This document shows positions 61,684-64,000 of a stretch of DNA of 64,000 bases, piece by piece. Origin of the DNA: Streptomyces sp. 1331.2. Lineage in GTDB: Bacteria > Actinomycetota > Actinomycetes > Streptomycetales > Streptomycetaceae. The stretch covers positions 124,001 to 188,000 of the forward strand of contig NZ_OBMJ01000002.1 of assembly GCF_900199205.1 (NCBI RefSeq), in the 5' to 3' direction. The stretch's first letter is position 1. Every line of letters starts with the position of its first letter. A program made the translations under genes and the position numbers. A model generated the notes under the pieces. It was not told the DNA's origin, searched no databases, and worked only from the letters and a program-made list of their open reading frames with translations.

Positions 61684-64000
61684 GTGGAGAGCACGAGCAC
61701 CACCGCCGCGCAGGACGGGCCGACCCGCCCCGACGCGGGGCCGCCGGTCCTGGCGCAGCCGGGCCGCATCCTCAACCCGCTGCCGCTGCACGGGTTCCAG
61801 AAGGACGCGGTGGCAGCCGCGGTGCGCGCGGTGAAGGACGGCGGGCGGGCGACGGTGGTGGCGGCGACCGGCTCCGGCAAGACGCTGATCGCGGCGGGCT
61901 GCGCCCGGCGGCTGGCCGCCCGGGGGCGGGTGCTGGTGCTGGTGCCGACGATCGAGCTGCTGGAGCAGACGGCCGAGGCATGGGCGCTGAAGGGCGGGCG
62001 CAAGGGGCTGGCGGTGGCGGCGTGTTCGCGTGAGGAGGCACTGGAGAGCGCCGAGGCGGGCGGCCGGGTACGGGCCGAGGTGTCCACGCAGGCCGTACGG
62101 ATCGCCGACCTGGTGCGGGCGGCCGGGCCCGGCGAGCCGGTCACCGTGTACGCGACGTACGCCTCGCTGGAGCGGATCGTCCAGGCCCACCTGCTGTACG
62201 GCCTCCCGGCGTGGGACCTGGTCGTGGTCGACGAGGCGCACCGTACGGCCGGGGCGCAGGGCAAGGCGTGGGCCGCCGTGCACGCCGACGACCAGGTCCC
62301 GGCCGTACGGCGGCTCTACTTCACGGCGACCCCGCGGATCGCGGACGACCGGCGGGCGCAGGAAGGCCTGGCCGACCTGGCCGACCTCACCGGGGGCGCC
62401 CTGCCCGAGCTGTGCTCGATGGACGACGATCGGATCTTCGGCCCCACCGTCTCCACCTGGACCCTCGGCCAGGGCATCGAGCACGGCTACCTCGCCGACT
62501 ACCGCGTCCTGGTCCCGGTGGTGACGGACGAGGACCTGCGCGACCTGCTCAACCTCCCCGCCGTCGCCGACCTGCGCACCCAGCGAAGCAACGAGGAACT
62601 GCTGCGCCTGGCCCTGCAGATCGCCGTGCTGCGCGCGGTCGCCGACCTCCGGCTGCGCCGGGTCATCACCTTCCACTCCCGGGTCGCCGCCGCCCGCGAG
62701 TTCGCCGCCACCCTGCCGGCGGCGGCCGACCTGCTGGACGAGCAGGACCGCCCGGAGCGGATCTGGGCGAAGGCGGTGGCCGGCACCGATCGGCTGCGCG
62801 AACGCCGGGCCGCCTTCGCCGAGTTCAGGGCCCACACCGGCGATCGCCCCGGCGAGGAGGGCGAGGAGTGCGGCATCCTGGCCAACTCCCGGCTGCTGTC
62901 CGAGGGCATCGACATCGCGGCCGTGGACGCGGTCTGCTTCGCCGACCCCAAGTCGAGCGTCATCGACATCGTGCAGGCGGTGGGGCGGGCGCTGCGCCAG
63001 TCCTACCGGCAGGGCAAGGTCAGCTGGATCATCATCCCGGTCCACCTGCCCGCCCCCGCGGTCGGTGACGACGGCGCCGGCGACGAGACGGCGGCCGCCG
63101 ACCCGGCCGAGGTCCGCGACGCCGGGGAGGCGGTCAAGGCGGAGGCGGACGGCGAGATCGAGGCCTCCTCCTTCCGCACCATCTGGCGGGTCCTGCGGGC
63201 GCTGGCCGCGCACGACGCCCGGGTGGTCGGCCGGATCACCGAACTGCGCGCCCACCGCGCCCAGCCCCAGCCCACCGCTCCGGCACCGGCCGCCGACGCC
63301 GAACAGCAGCCCGCGCCCCCGCAGGAGTCACCGGCCGACTGGCTGCGGATCGACGCCCGCCGGCACACCGCGCAGATCCTGCAGACCGTCAAACTGCGCG
63401 CCTTCAACCCGCGGGCGAGCGAGTGGCAGCGCATGCACGCCGTCGCCGCGGTCTTCCACATCGAGCACGGCCACCTCGACCCCACCGACAAGGCGACGCA
63501 CCCGGGCCTGATCTCCTGGCTCGCCCGCCAGCGCCACCTGCACGGCCAGGGCCTGCTCGACCCCGCCCGGGTCGGCGAACTGGACGCGCTCGGCATGATC
63601 TGGTCGAAGAACGCCAACGCCTGGGAACGCGGCCACGCCTACGCCACCGCCTTCCACCGCACCCACGGCCACCTGGCGATCCCCGCCACGGCGAAGCTGG
63701 ACGACTACGCGGTGGGCGCCTGGATGCGCCGCCAGCGCCGGGCCGAACACCTCACCGCCGAGCAGACCGCCAAGCTGGACGCGCTCGACGAACTGTGGCG
63801 CCTGGAACCGGACTGGAACCGCTCCTACCGCCGCCTGCTCGCCTACCTGGAGGCCGGCGGCACCCTCACCGGCCCCGTCAACCGCACCGGCCTCGGCGAG
63901 GACCCGGCCTTCCGCCCCGGCGCCTGGCTGCGCAAACAGGCCGCCGCCCGCACCGCAGGAAAGCTGACGGAGCGTCAGGCCGCCCTCCTGGACGCCCTGC
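61684..64000 (+). CDS. DEAD/DEAH helicase with helicase-associated (HA) repeats, 3' end off the window
   Basis: At least 772 residues, still open at base 64000. The helicase core has motif I ATGSGKT, motif II VVVDEAHRTAG, motif III YFTATPR and motif VI QAVGRALRQ. After a charged linker (about 450-550), repeats with WERGHAYATAFHRTHGHLAI and WQRMHAVAAVFHIEHGHLDP are of the helicase-associated (HA) type, at least two or three copies. GTG 61684 with AAGGAGAG upstream. Helicases of this type are frequent in the terminal parts of Streptomyces chromosomes, so its presence fits a chromosome-arm location. The precise role is unknown. Confidence 0.85.
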   Translation, partial: MESTSTTAAQDGPTRPDAGPPVLAQPGRILNPLPLHGFQKDAVAAAVRAVKDGGRATVVAATGSGKTLIAAGCARRLAARGRVLVLVPTIELLEQTAEAWALKGGRKGLAVAACSREEALESAEAGGRVRAEVSTQAVRIADLVRAAGPGEPVTVYATYASLERIVQAHLLYGLPAWDLVVVDEAHRTAGAQGKAWAAVHADDQVPAVRRLYFTATPRIADDRRAQEGLADLADLTGGALPELCSMDDDRIFGPTVSTWTLGQGIEHGYLADYRVLVPVVTDEDLRDLLNLPAVADLRTQRSNEELLRLALQIAVLRAVADLRLRRVITFHSRVAAAREFAATLPAAADLLDEQDRPERIWAKAVAGTDRLRERRAAFAEFRAHTGDRPGEEGEECGILANSRLLSEGIDIAAVDAVCFADPKSSVIDIVQAVGRALRQSYRQGKVSWIIIPVHLPAPAVGDDGAGDETAAADPAEVRDAGEAVKAEADGEIEASSFRTIWRVLRALAAHDARVVGRITELRAHRAQPQPTAPAPAADAEQQPAPPQESPADWLRIDARRHTAQILQTVKLRAFNPRASEWQRMHAVAAVFHIEHGHLDPTDKATHPGLISWLARQRHLHGQGLLDPARVGELDALGMIWSKNANAWERGHAYATAFHRTHGHLAIPATAKLDDYAVGAWMRRQRRAEHLTAEQTAKLDALDELWRLEPDWNRSYRRLLAYLEAGGTLTGPVNRTGLGEDPAFRPGAWLRKQAAARTAGKLTERQAALLDAL

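Overview
The window is high-GC DNA with strong GC3 bias. It carries SsgA-like, SigB/SigF-like, CsbD, SpoIIE, Mrp, CtaF and F420-linked genes and uses many GTG starts and ATGA/GTGA overlaps. This is typical of a Streptomyces/Kitasatospora-type actinomycete. No rRNA, tRNA, CRISPR array or intact insertion sequence was seen. All functional calls come from reading the sequence and from memory of protein families; no database search was run.

Layout. 0-7 kb: a Uma2-type nuclease, then a compact three-gene operon (989-4534). The operon encodes an HTH protein, a 735-residue protein with a remote protein-primed family-B DNA polymerase core, and a 233-residue HTH protein laid out like a Streptomyces terminal protein. 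It resembles the tap-tpg / tac-tpc operons that replicate linear actinomycete telomeres and is the most interesting locus here. A membrane protein, a truncated MerR gene and an SDR gene follow. 7-14 kb: a MarR regulator fused to a domain that also occurs as a stand-alone protein (10018-10446), flanking a frameshifted drug exporter; then a TPR-like membrane protein, a Ser/Thr dehydratase-like enzyme and a TetR gene with its operator. 14-28 kb: redox and miscellaneous genes, including a BBE-like FAD oxidase, PHP phosphoesterase, HAD phosphatase, orphan NuoD, haem-oxygenase-like redox enzyme, CDGSH protein, methyltransferase, Rieske protein, BrkB, zinc alcohol dehydrogenase, TMEM175-like channel and SsgA-like protein.

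28-41 kb: a seven-gene, translationally coupled Mrp-type cation/proton antiporter operon, a frameshifted SDR, a STAS/HATPase pair, small stress proteins, a second ctaD-ctaF pair convergent with a cytochrome b gene, and a small basic protein. 41-48 kb: a SigB/SigF-type sigma factor and a tightly overlapping operon of a TPP enzyme, a membrane protein, a gluconate-dehydrogenase-subunit-3/GMC fusion and an enolase-superfamily enzyme. 48-64 kb: a partner-switching signalling cluster (STAS, six-repeat HAMP hybrid kinase, ANTAR/GAF/PAS/SpoIIE phosphatase, HATPase), GH15 and F420 enzymes, SRPBCC, hemerythrin and winged-helix proteins, and the start of a helicase with helicase-associated repeats that runs off the right edge.

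Two features tie the window together. First, from about 19 to 60 kb, many transcription units are preceded by GTTT, exactly 15 bases, then a GG-N-N-A-N hexamer. This matches the known SigB-type consensus, and a site of this kind also precedes the sigma gene itself, so much of the region looks like one general-stress regulon. Second, several genes have short tandem repeats that begin at the stop codon and repeat TGA in shifted frames. Two genes (8427-9952 and 32565-33616) are broken by what looks like a single missing base in a C/G run; these may be real mutations or sequencing errors.
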